From contig CM046837.1 in assembly GCA_025618425.1 (NCBI GenBank), positions 20,108,077-20,172,076 of the forward strand: 64,000 nucleotides of DNA, read 5' to 3'. The notes below the pieces were generated by a model. That model was not told the origin of the DNA. It made no database searches and saw only the letters and a list, made by a program, of their open reading frames with translations. The translations under genes and the position numbers were made by a program. The stretch is from Heliocidaris tuberculata (Eukaryota > Echinodermata > Echinoidea > Camarodonta > Echinometridae). Shown here one piece after another: positions 11,025 through 20,097 of the stretch. Every line of letters begins with the position of its first letter. Within the stretch, counting starts at the first letter, position 1.

Positions 11025-12374
11025 TCATAGCTCATGAAATCCGCGATAAACATCATATGGGAAGGTCTCCCTGATCTTCAGCACAGCACATGATGGCAGA
11101 GGTTCTCTCACAGCTCGTCCCAGAAACCTCTAACACCACCTCGCCAAGTGCCTGTATGCAACATGTTTGTTCTTCCTGCAAATAGAGCAAATAAAAGAGG
11201 AACATATCAAAAGAATGAATACAAAATGTTTAATATGAAATTTGGAAATACAGATTTTGCTGCATTTCATTCCTTTCATTTGATTCATTAGCAATTACTG
11301 TTTGTGCTTTGACAGCTAAAACCTAAACCATCTTATAATTCATAGGACGTAAATTTCATTTTACAACATGTTCTACACACACGTTAAAGGTAGGAATACA
11401 GCACTCATATGTCCTAAAATCCCAACCAACAACTTGCCCTTCCTGCAAAAAAAAAATAATAAAATGAAATTTTCTTGGTCAGATATTTTATATTTTCCGT
11501 TCCAAAACTGAGTAATAATGATTAATTATTGCATCACAAAAAATAGAGAAAGGTGGTAATATTAAACAACATGTACATACTCATTCACCATAGTATTTAT
11601 CAGAGCTCCTCCCCCATACTGCTGCCGGTATAGATAGTATGCTGTCTCAAAGACCCAGACATCAAGGCAAACAGCTGTGAATCCAAGATGGTGAGTGATG
11701 CAGTCAAGCCGTTCCTCGTGTTCCTCCATCTTCTGCACTTCCTTGCAGCAGAGGAACTCCTTTGCATTGGGCATGGGGGCACATCCACCACTGCATGAAC
11801 ACCTATTACAAAGGAAGGAAAATAAACGAAAGTATTAATAAGAATCAGTGACAACAGCAGACCTTTACAAAACAGGCTAAAACATACATGGCTGAACACA
11901 TTTAAAATATGTATACTTTTGGGGGGATTTATTTTTGTCTTTATTTGAATACAAAATAATAATACTAAAGCAGACCTCCTTACTGAACTTCAATTTCATA
12001 CTCAAACTCGATCTCTAACTTCAGCCAAATTTCGAGCGAGCACGCAAGTGACTTGATCATGACGTCGTGACGAGAGGCTAGGCCCGTCGGAACGTGCGGG
12101 CAAGCTGTACTGCTGTCATCGCTAAGCAGCGCAGCCGATCCAATATCAAACAAAAAGGGGCGACGGGATGCCGTCAAATTGTCGAAATAAACCCTTTCTT
12201 AAATGAATAAGCATGATAAGATTCACAACAAAACTGCTCATAGATGTATTGAAACGAATGAAAATTCAGAATTTACCTACCAGAGATGTTCCCAAGCCTT
12301 TCTTTCCGATTGTCTACAACAACCTCGCCATCTTCGTCTTCCTCCTCACCAGCTGCCTCTGCCTCTGGCTCTGG
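11025..12374 (-). pseudogene. P2X7 C-terminal ('ballast')-like gene, three exons, one stop
   Basis: Three minus-strand segments join in frame: 12374-12277 (acidic, ending ERLGNISG), 11802-11581 and 11175-11025. Both introns are phase 2 with AG acceptors and GT donors (GTAAAT, GTATGT). The 11802-11581 exon reads CSCSGGCAPMPNAKEFLCCK, then CITHHLGF and VWVFETAYYLYRQQYG. The last exon has HVAYRHLARWC, LPSCAVLKIRETFP, Y and GF, then TGA at 11025-11027. These Cys and aromatic positions match the cytosolic zinc-binding ballast domain of P2X7, found as a stand-alone domain in invertebrates. A TAG at 11130-11132 replaces what is normally Trp after WC. No in-frame ATG was found, so an upstream exon is missing or lost. 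Confidence 0.8.
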
Positions 12375-12410
12375 CTAGAACCTGTACTGAGCAATTCCTT
12401 ATTCTTATGC

Positions 12411-12418
12411 TGACGTCA
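12411..12418. promoter_or_regulatory. CRE-like TGACGTCA, right side of the TTAA element
   Basis: Palindromic CRE site 183 bp inside the right end and just upstream, in minus orientation, of the first recognised P2X7-C-like exon. It mirrors the site at 9791-9798. Confidence 0.45.
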
Positions 12419-12605
12419 CATGATTGACAGCTCGATTTGCTGACTTTCTGGCGAATTTTAAGTGGGCGTTCCCTGGGACTTTCTTTGCCAAAGAATAACT
12501 CGGAAACTGAAAGTGCACAAAATTAAACGGCAGATTCGTAATTGTCGTGAAAAACTCACATAGCTTTTACAGAATTAAGGGATTTCTGTGTCATAAGACC
12601 TTTAA

Positions 12606-13604
12606 CATACATGTAATAACCATCTCCCCCAAAATTAATGTAGTAAAGCTGCCTCCCACAAAATATAGTAATTTTTAGTCAAATTCTCCCACACAAAACA
12701 AAACAAAACAAAACAAAAAAACACAACAAAACAAACCCAACCAGTACGACAGTCCAGAAAATTAATTATAAAATGTATGGATGAGAAGGGGCCCAAGTCC
12801 AATCCCTGGCGAATGCGAGTTAAAGAACGGAAGTTATGCCTTATCAGTGTAAAAGGATTTGCCTGAAATCTTCTTGAATATGCAGGAATGAGTGGAAAAG
12901 GGGTTCAAGTCAGTGGGGGGAGGGGGGGGGGGGGGTTGTGCCTTAGCTAACCTCCAACTCCGGGTTGTTGGAACTGCTTGGTAGGGCAGAATAGTATGGT
13001 CTAAAGAGCTACGAAACTACTCAGTGGCAAGGGCGGCAGAACAACTTGGAGAGTGGGTGGTCCAGTAATCATGGTAATGCATGAAGCATAGAAATAATTA
13101 CCGTTTTGACATCGGCGCCGAAGTGCAGGTCAGGGGTGGAGGGATTCTTGTAGGTCGTGCCCCGTCTGGAGTAGGGTATTTCTAATGAACAAAACAATAA
13201 AGGGGTGTTCACAAAGTGCTCAGTGTACACCTCAGTGGCGTAGATACAGGTATGTTCGGAGGCTTGGGGATGATTGCAATGGAGAATGAAGTGAGATAGC
13301 GAAGCGACCGAGAGCGGATGGGAAGGGACAGTGTGTCCCCTTCGTTCCATAGTAGGATGATGACAAAAGCACTATTTTTGCGTTCTGAAATAAACATCTT
13401 AATAAATTAATACTTCGGCAAAGCTCATTTATTATTTAAGAAAATTAAATGAATGATGAATGAATGATGAATGAATAAATAAATAGATGAATTTCCGAAA
13501 AAAAAGAGAGATAAAAAAAGAAATACATATAAAAGACAAGTTCATATAATTTTCAAGTTAATTTGTTACTTTTTAAGGGTTAAGCGTAAATTGATTTAAA
13601 TCAA
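12606..13604. other. Intergenic, no gene seen
   Basis: A-rich AACAAAACAAAACAAA at 12695-12735, a G run at 12917-12934, ATGAATGAATGA simple repeat at 13450-13495. No protein motif or element end was recognised. Confidence 0.45.
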
Positions 13605-13878
13605 TTTTCGTCCGTGGGAATCGTCCTCCTGGGTAGTTGTCGTCGGGGGAGTTGCCCTCCGGGAGAGTTGTCGTCGGGGGGATTGTCGTCGGGGGAGTTG
13701 TCCGCCGGGGGAGTTGTCCTCGGGGGAGTAGTCCTCCGGGGGAGTTGTCCTCCGGGGGAATTGTCCTCGGGGGAGTTGTCCTCGGGGGGAGATGTCCTCG
13801 GGGGGAGTTGTCCTCCGGGAGAGTTGTCCTTGGGGGGAGTTGTCCTCGGGGGGAGTTGTCCTCCTGGGGAGTAGTCAT
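13605..13878 (-). repeat. GC-rich minisatellite, inverted relative to 7.1 kb
   Basis: About fourteen copies of GGGGGAGTTGTCCTCC, the reverse complement of the unit at 7065-7330. All four long frames across it are repeat translations. Confidence 0.9.
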
Positions 13879-14102
13879 AGAACCGGTAGAACAACTATGT
13901 AATGAATACGCCTATATCTCGAGTTTGGTTGAATTTCTCGACTTCATATCTTGACAGTAGGTAGAAGAAGAGTTACCCTTTCAAATAAGCCAATTTTCTA
14001 AATTTTGATTTTTGAAGCCCAAACTGACTATTTTGGCCTACTACAGAGAATCTTGCCTTGCGACTATTTGTGGGTTTTGAGCTGGGCGGTCACAATTGTA
14101 AT

Positions 14103-14210
14103 CAGTGGCGGATCCAGAAATTTGAAGGGGGGGGGGGGGGGAGGAGGGTATCCCCCCTCCCACTGTAAAAATCACAAAACAGAAAAATTAAGAGGGTGGA
14201 TCCGCCACTG
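14103..14210. mobile_element. 108-bp MITE, TIR CAGTGGCGGATCCA
   Basis: Perfect 14-bp TIRs at 14103-14116 and 14197-14210, with a G run inside. GTAAT is repeated at 14098-14102 and 14211-14215, a likely 5-bp TSD. CAGTGGCG ends are common in hAT-like short elements, but an 8-bp TSD is not evident here. Confidence 0.8.
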
Positions 14211-14215
14211 GTAAT

Positions 14216-14639
14216 GCATACAAAGCATTTTTGATTTTACTCCTCTGTATAGGAGGTTTAATGGTCTACTTTAAATGGTTGAACATTTCAGTTTGCAAGA
14301 TTTTGTTAGAATTTGAAATTTTGAACCCTTCTCAGACATTGGGGGAGTAGACTATACCACAAATTCATTTGAGTTCATGATGTGTAAATTATACCAGTCA
14401 CATGGAAAATGCAGATTTTCAACACCTATTGTTGTCTATTTGGCCAATGTTATGTTTTTATTTATGTTTTTTTCTGTTAAGCATTAACAGTCAAATAATG
14501 AAAAAAGAAAAGGTAACAATAAAATACATTGAAAATTTGTGAAGAAGTGAATACACATGTAATAAGAAATCAAGAAAAAACATTTAAAAAATTGATCGAT
14601 GCGTCTGCATATGTCCATTATGCATCTGCCTATGTTAGA
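14216..14639. other. Intergenic, AT-rich, no gene
   Basis: Nothing recognisable. Confidence 0.4.
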
Positions 14640-15330
14640 ATAATTAATGACCTATGACCTTTGACACTTGACCTTTTCAACCAAAATTTCAATTATCAAA
14701 TTATAACAGTAATGGGATATTTTCTTGGATTTTAAACACATTTTCAATCATATGACCTTTGAACTTTGACCTCTAACACCCCAAATCTAATCACTTTGTC
14801 ATACTACATTCACACATACTAGTACCAATGTCGAATTTATGGCTCAAGTCAAATGATCATTGAAATATTTCGATAACGATGCAAAATACCTGTAATGTCA
14901 TGAAATTTGACCTCTGTGACCCTTGAACTTTGACCTACTCCAAATATCTAATATTTTACTCTCCATATGGTACTGTACGCATGTAGTACCAAGTTTGAAG
15001 TTCATTGCGCAATTGTTTCTTGAGATATAGTGATTAAGCTAAAACCCATAATTTCATTAAAATCACCCTCTTTGACCTATGACCTTTGACCTTATCCCAA
15101 AATTTAATAAGTTCGTCTCCATATGGTACTTCCATTCTGGTACCAAGTTTGAAGTTCATTGCCCTAATGGTTCTGGAGATATCGCAACGACGAGGATAAA
15201 GAAAAACGTAATTTCATGAAAATTGACCTCTGTGACCTTTGACATTTGACCTACTTATCCAAATATCGAATAGGTTCCTCTCCATATGGTACAAGTAAAG
15301 AGTTAAAAGTTAATTGGTCAAGTGGTTGAA
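14640..15330 (+). repeat. Tandem repeat of about 155 bp carrying TGACC half-site clusters
   Basis: Repeating units contain TCCATATGGTAC, TACCAAGTTTGAAGTTCATT and a GAGATAT segment. Each has a cluster of TGACC/TTGACC half-sites (near 14649, 14755, 14910, 15072 and 15223). The perfect direct repeat with 1-bp spacing, TGACCTTTGACC, lies at 15080-15091. That arrangement is the DR1 target of HNF4, RXR and COUP-TF type receptors; binding is untested. Confidence 0.8.
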
Positions 15331-16666
15331 TATACAGGCCCCAGTTTTCATTTTTAAGCAATGAAATAAGTGTAAATAACATAATTAGCATAATGAGCTA
15401 AAATTTTGACTTTTTCTTAAAGAAAGCTTAATTGGGAGCTTGCATTTTGTTAATAAGTCATGCAAGGCACTGTATACATGTATTTTATTATAAATTTGAC
15501 AGAAGATATGTCACTGCTTTCAAACTCATAAAACCCCTTTTCTCCGGTTGATTTTTCTGCCAGGCCAAAATTACAAATTTAGGCCTCTTGCCAAGAGAGT
15601 GAATGTGAAGTCTCATTCAAGGTTGCATAGCGACTACTGCTCTAGTGGTGTATCTTGGGATTATGGAGCTCAGAGCAAACAATGGAATTTCGCACTCCCC
15701 CCCCCCCCCCCGAAAAGTAAAAAAAAATGAAATAAAAATAAAACTCAAAACTAAAAAAATAAAAATACATGTATTTAACTTTACAATCGAGAGAGAGCAA
15801 GCCAACCGAGGAGTCGACTTTGTGCATCTTTAATCCTCAAAAATGCAATTTATATGCACTTTACCTAAGAAAATTCGCAAAGGAGCACTACAGTCAAGCG
15901 TTATAGAGTTTCGAATGATGAACATTGATAAAACGGTTTTGTCAAATGGGCGTCAAATTCATGAAAACCCAGGAGAGTTCTTGTTGAGGAATTTAGTAAG
16001 GCAAACGAATGTTAAAGTGATTGATTAACTTTGTGAAAAATTGCAAAATCAGCTCAAATGCCAGTGAATTGTGTGCAGTCCTCTAACTACATATATAATT
16101 AAGGATATGTGAAAGTATGAGAGAAAATGGAACCCGTTTACTATCCTAAAAAAGAGAAAATCGCGATCAATCGCTAGCGCAAGTCGCTCGGCTTCTTCGC
16201 TGCGCTGCAGTCACAAAAACCAAGCACCAGCGCTTGGCGATTTCAGAGCGGGTTTCCAGCCCGTACGGTATTCTGTGATAGAGCGAGGTATGCCAACCGT
16301 AAGAGTTCTTTAGGGTTCGGTGGTACTCTATCCCGACATCAATGTTCAATCGTAAATATCTTGATATATAAACGACCGATCAGCTTATAAAACTCAGGCG
16401 ATTCCTGTCTGAGCTAAAGGTTTCCAATTATGATTACAGCATTAGCTGGAACAGTGATTTTTTTTTTCAATCCTGGGCAAAGTTAATCAATGCCTTTAAG
16501 ATTTCTTTCAACCTTTTGCAAGTGCTATTTCAGCTTTATTCTGTATTCAGGGCAAAATAAGTAAAAACGGGCAAATGAAACTTAAGGCCTACATGTATAT
16601 TAGGGAGCAAAGCAATGCGAATTACATTATTTCCTTTTTTTTCTTTTTTGGGGGATTTTGAATCCA
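15331..16666. other. Intergenic with small repeat scraps
   Basis: A scrap of the AT-rich repeat (AACATAATTAGCATAATGAG) lies near 15375. A C run and A-rich stretch at 15699-15760 give spurious frames on both strands. A more GC-rich patch at 16160-16340 has a 60-codon minus-strand frame with no recognised motif. Confidence 0.4.
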
Positions 16667-16670
16667 TTAA

Positions 16671-17133
16671 AGGTAATAAACAGTAGTGGTAGCAAAATGA
16701 AAGTTGGCATGAAACTGCTCAAAAACAGTCTCATATTGTTCGGCTTGCATAAAAAGATACATGAGTGAGATAATCCGGTATTCTATTCATGATTTCCGGT
16801 GATTTTCAGTAAAATAATTCAAATGATCGAATATCAAGGGTTACCTTATACCCTCGCTAAGGACCACCTACCCCGACGCTCCCGGCTCAACGGCGCACAG
16901 CGGTTCGCACACACTGTTCACACGTGTGTGAACTGTCAACGCGGTACCGCGCTTGTAATTCGATGTTTATTTTTTGGGATATTTTAGCCATTTGTAAACC
17001 ATTCTTCTTCAAACAAACGTCACCTACGTTCGAAATTAATCATTTCACAATAGTATATGTAGTAATTTCCATTCCAGCTGACAAAGTAGTTAAATATCCA
17101 AAGCGCCACCTTTCCCACTACTGTACAATACCT
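16671..17133. mobile_element. TTAA-type MITE (463 bp)
   Basis: Flanked by TTAA at 16667-16670 and 17134-17137. Ends are AGGTAATAAACAGTAGTGG and, on the other strand, AGGTATTGTACAGTAGTGG (16 of 19 match). It shares the TTAA TSD and AGG terminus with 9577-12601 and 38492-39096. No coding capacity. Confidence 0.75.
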
Positions 17134-17137
17134 TTAA

Positions 17138-17608
17138 AGAGCCATTTCTATAAAATATATCATAAATACATGTATATTGGGTCGTGAAATTACAAGATCC
17201 TGAATCAATGTTATGTGAGGGAGCAAAGCGACCAAGCTTTAGAAAATAGCATTTTATACCCTAAAAAGACTAATTTCTAAAGCAATTTACGCTGCTTACT
17301 GGGGCGTATATAATGCACAATATGATCGTAGTTTTTTTTTTCTTCCTTTTCCACCCTTCCTCTTTCTCAAATTATGTTTGTTGCTCCCCATTCAAGTGGC
17401 CCCCTGCCAAACAAAGCGCACAAAAAACAGGTGTAGACCTATACCTAAAATTATTTTTTGCATATGGCAATTGAATTAATAATATAGCAGATGCCTTTGT
17501 CCAAATTTACTAAATTTTGGAAAAACTTCTTTCAAACGTACAAAATGTTCACAAAAAGATAAGAAATGCAACTACATTTTTTGAAATCTGCTCCTGTATC
17601 TTATACGG
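17138..17608. other. Intergenic, no gene
   Basis: No motif or element end recognised; a T run lies at 17332-17341. Confidence 0.4.
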
Positions 17609-17802
17609 TTATACTATTATTATCATCATCATCATCATTATTATCATTGTTATTATTATTATTATTAATATTATTGTTATTATTACTAACATTATCATTA
17701 TAGTTATTGTAAATAGCATTATTATTATCATTATTATTATCATTATTATAATTATTACTATTATTGTCATCGTTATCATCATCACCATTCTATCATATTA
17801 AT
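17609..17802 (+). repeat. (ATT/ATC)n triplet microsatellite
   Basis: Nearly pure ATT, ATC and ATA triplets. The Ile-rich frame across it is an artefact. Confidence 0.95.
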
Positions 17803-18281
17803 CTAAAAAAATTGTAAAACATGAATTCATTTCCCACATCTGTTATGATTACCTAACATGTAGATTTTGTATTTGATACATGATATAGTGTTACTGCACA
17901 AAATAACCAAAATATTTCCAAAAAAGATAACTTTCAGAAATAGCAAAGTTTCATATGCCTTGAAATTGCCTTGATTTTTTTTGGAGATTATCAAGGCTTG
18001 GAACCCTGAAGGCCAGTGCCAAGGCATGCTGAAGGCCAAAGCATCCAATTCCAAGGCATTGAAAAAAAAACAACAAACAAAAAAACCAGGCCTTAAGGCG
18101 CCTGAAAAGAAGACGCCACTGACAATTTTTGAAAAAATATATGTTGTTCTGCATGTCCCTAGGAACTAATCAGTATCGAAATTGTAATTTTTGAACAGCC
18201 TACAAGTGCGTATATTTTGATATAAAAAAGTATGTTTTTGCCACTGTCGATACGCAAATTAGCTCGGGTCGGCCAAAGCTG
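17803..18281. other. Intergenic, CCAAGGCAT-rich patch
   Basis: At 17960-18060 several copies of CAAGGC/AAGGCC occur, possibly a degenerate short repeat. No gene. Confidence 0.4.
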
Positions 18282-18289
18282 TGACGTCA
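18282..18289. promoter_or_regulatory. CRE-like TGACGTCA upstream of the second THAP frame
   Basis: Lies 155 bp before the THAP ATG at 18437, a spacing close to the 137 bp at the first THAP locus. Confidence 0.45.
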
Positions 18290-18344
18290 TTGCAGCACTT
18301 TGAGTTTCCACTCAATGCGTGTGCGTTACGCGTCCGTAAAAGTA

Positions 18345-18391
18345 GACCGGTGGAGCTGGCACAGGGACGGAGTCTTGTTCTTCCTCATCAC
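18345..18391 (-). repeat. Direct repeat of P2X7-C-like exon start (copy beyond THAP)
   Basis: ACCGGTGGAGCTGGCACAGG and the bases following it match 18898-18943 nearly exactly for about 46 bp. In reverse complement it encodes the acidic DEEEQDSVPVPAPP stretch of the P2X7-C-like exon. The THAP frame thus sits between two copies of this exon end, pointing to a local duplication. Confidence 0.85.
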
Positions 18392-18436
18392 CAATTCGCA
18401 TGCATACAGTACAATAGTATTCGTGGAGTTGCAAAA

Positions 18437-18736
18437 ATGCTGATGTGCCAGGCGATTTACTGTTCGAATCGTCGTGAAAATTGTCCGGGAAAATCCCTTT
18501 TTGCCATCCCCGATTCGAAGAAGGATAGAAAAAGGTGTGCTGTATGGATAAGGAACATTGGAACAACCAAATTCAACGTGAAAACGTACATTTATTCCCG
18601 TTTTCGAGTGGTCTGTGAAGACCATTTTGACGTTTCGGCGTTCGAGACCAACCTACAAGCCGTGTGCCTGGGATACAAACCCAGGAAGCTTCTAAAGCCC
18701 GACGCAGTACTAACCATATTCTCCCACAACATGTGA
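18437..18736 (+). CDS. THAP domain protein (or first exon), 99 aa
   Basis: Start chosen at the ATG directly before the domain; the frame is open further upstream but without THAP features. Visible residues: CQAIYCSNRR (first two Cys), KSLFAIPD, a conserved Trp (CAVWIRNIG), RVVCEDHF (Cys-x2-His with following Phe), GY and AVLTIF, the usual C-terminal AVPxIF motif. All four C2CH zinc ligands are present, so the finger looks intact. THAP fingers bind DNA. The stop at 18734-18736 follows the domain within a few residues and lies at the junction with the minus-strand P2X7-C-like exon. This could be a first exon, a domesticated gene or a truncated transposase. Confidence 0.75.
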   Translation: MLMCQAIYCSNRRENCPGKSLFAIPDSKKDRKRCAVWIRNIGTTKFNVKTYIYSRFRVVCEDHFDVSAFETNLQAVCLGYKPRKLLKPDAVLTIFSHNM

Positions 18737-18942
18737 TGCATGTCATATCTTCTGGGATGGTCATTATCTCGAACTTCACTTCCCGGCAGCAAACATTTTC
18801 TATCTCAGCTGGCATGCGCTGGCAACATGTACATTCACACCCGCGTTCGACACCCTGCGTCAAACGGGATGGAGCTGGCGCAGGCCTCTGCCTCAGGACC
18901 GGTGGAGCTGGCACAGGGACGGAGTCTTGTTCTTCCTCATCA
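18732..18942 (-). pseudogene. P2X7-C-like exon, N-terminal half of ballast domain
   Basis: A 70-codon minus-strand frame after an ATTAG acceptor: DEEEQDSVPVPAPP, a Pro/Arg linker, then GCECTCCQRMPAEIENVCCR and CIT. Spacing is Cys-x-Cys-x2-Cys-x2-Met-Pro, then CC-R-E, then CIT, the same order as the gene at 11.6 kb. After CIT the frame continues only as the antisense of THAP, so the domain is cut in half. No start codon or second half was found. It is convergent with the THAP frame and nearly abuts it. Confidence 0.75.
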
Positions 18943-18949
18943 CTAATTA

Positions 18950-19425
18950 ATTCATTGTGCTAATTATGCTATTTACGACAGTTGCATTACTTTAAAATGA
19001 AAACTGGTGTCATAAATGAATTCTTCGTCATAGAAAATCCTTGAAGAGTTGTATTAGTTATGTTTTCAGGCTTTCTGGATAAACAATGACAAAAAAGTCC
19101 ATATATTGCACATATGCTAATTAGCCGATTGTGCCAATTAGTTAATTATGCTTATTATGCCATTTACGACAATTGCACTACTTAAAAATAAAACTGGTAT
19201 CATAAATGAATTCCTCGTCATAGAAACCCCTAGAAAAATTGTATTATTTATGTTTTCAGGTTTTCTGGGTTAAGATTAGCAACATATTATATATTGCATC
19301 TAATTAGATGATTATGCTAATTAGGCTAATTTAAAAAAATTGCTCAAGGTTACCAAGGTAGTAACCAAGCTGAATTTACCTCAATACCCATCTAGAACAC
19401 GAATCAACAACAACCCCCCCCCCCC
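18950..19425 (-). repeat. AT-rich tandem repeat, inverted copy of 3.87-4.72 kb
   Basis: Reverse complement of the repeat at 3866-4720, with the same motifs (GCTAATTATGC, GTCATAAATGAATTC, ATGTTTTCAGG) and the same CCTTGTACTTAA end. A C run at 19414-19425 replaces a T run in the other copy. Confidence 0.8.
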
Positions 19426-19722
19426 CTTGTACTTAACATCTTTTCCATGTCTGAAAAACGTCTTCTGGACTAAAAAGGTATCACTGCATGGAACACCAAA
19501 CACTTTATTAACTCTCTCAGCATGGTAATATTTTGAGTCGCCTAAGCTCTCTGCATAAAATTGAAAGTCGGGGTCTACTTCATCGTCTCTGACAAAATTT
19601 TCATGCGCTACAAATGGGTCGAAATCTAAATGGGATAGGCGATCAAAGCTGTCATCAATAGCAGAAGTGTTGGAGGTGAATGCATCACAAAAGACAGTTC
19701 TGATTGAATTAAAGACAGAAAA
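19426..19722 (-). pseudogene. 99-codon open frame, possibly LINE N-terminal region
   Basis: Minus-strand frame open between a TAA (19723-19725) and a possible exon or repeat junction at AAGTACAAG. It contains FDRLSHLDFDPFVAHENFV and DDEVDPDFQFYAESLGDSKYY. The DPD-x-FY...KYY pattern resembles the segment preceding the endonuclease in some LINEs, but the match is loose and it has no ATG near its start. It could instead be an unknown exon. Confidence 0.35.
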
Positions 19723-19725
19723 TTA

Positions 19726-20055
19726 TCTATATCTTTGTTAAATCTACTGTAGATGTTGAACTAATTACAAATAAAACAAAAATAGAAAACCCTATATTTT
19801 TAAAAATTTCTCTGACCTAAGATCTGGCTGCCTGAGATTAGATTCTTAATCTGTCTTGACTTGACTTCAAATCACACTTTTTAAAATCTGGCAAGTAGAA
19901 AAGCTCTAAAATTTTGTAAACATTAAACTTTTAATATATGTGTCGATATTTGGCATCCGTTATATCCGTTAAAATGTGTTTCATGTCCTTTTTATCATTT
20001 GGATGGCCGTTCATTGTCAGGTTATTTCCGTCAAAGCGGCCAGAACACTTTGTGC
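19726..20055. other. Intergenic, no gene
   Basis: AT-rich; CATCCGTTATATCCGTT near 19957 resembles CATCCG motifs on the far side of the LTR element (24550-25130), as expected for one locus split by the insertion. Confidence 0.4.

Positions 20056-20096
<41 letters not shown>
20056..20096. repeat. (TA)n microsatellite, left part
   Basis: About 20 TA units, continued at 24512-24524 after the LTR retrotransposon. The element inserted into this array. Confidence 0.9.

Positions 20097-20097
<1 letters not shown>

Larger units (their letters stand above)
9577..12601 (+). mobile_element. TTAA-flanked DNA transposon with THAP and P2X7-C-like genes
   Basis: A 3025-bp segment flanked by TTAA at 9573-9576 and 12602-12605. 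Its ends are inverted, AGGTCCTATGA on the left and AGGTCTTATGA on the right. TTAA TSDs are known for piggyBac and Kolobok; Kolobok transposases commonly carry an N-terminal THAP domain, which fits the THAP remnant just inside the left end. The right half encodes, in reverse, a spliced P2X7-C-like protein. Both subterminal regions contain TGACGTCA about 180-215 bp from the ends and a CGCCCAC/AAATTCGCC-like sequence. No transposase core is present, so it is non-autonomous. Calling it Kolobok is inference. Confidence 0.75.

Noticed and set aside
13573..13954. Overlapping frames of 86-105 codons on both strands
   Set aside because: Pro/Thr- and Gly/Val-rich products of the GGACAACTCCCCCGGA minisatellite.
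17517..17801. 94-codon frame with a poly-Ile stretch
   Set aside because: ATT/ATC microsatellite translation.
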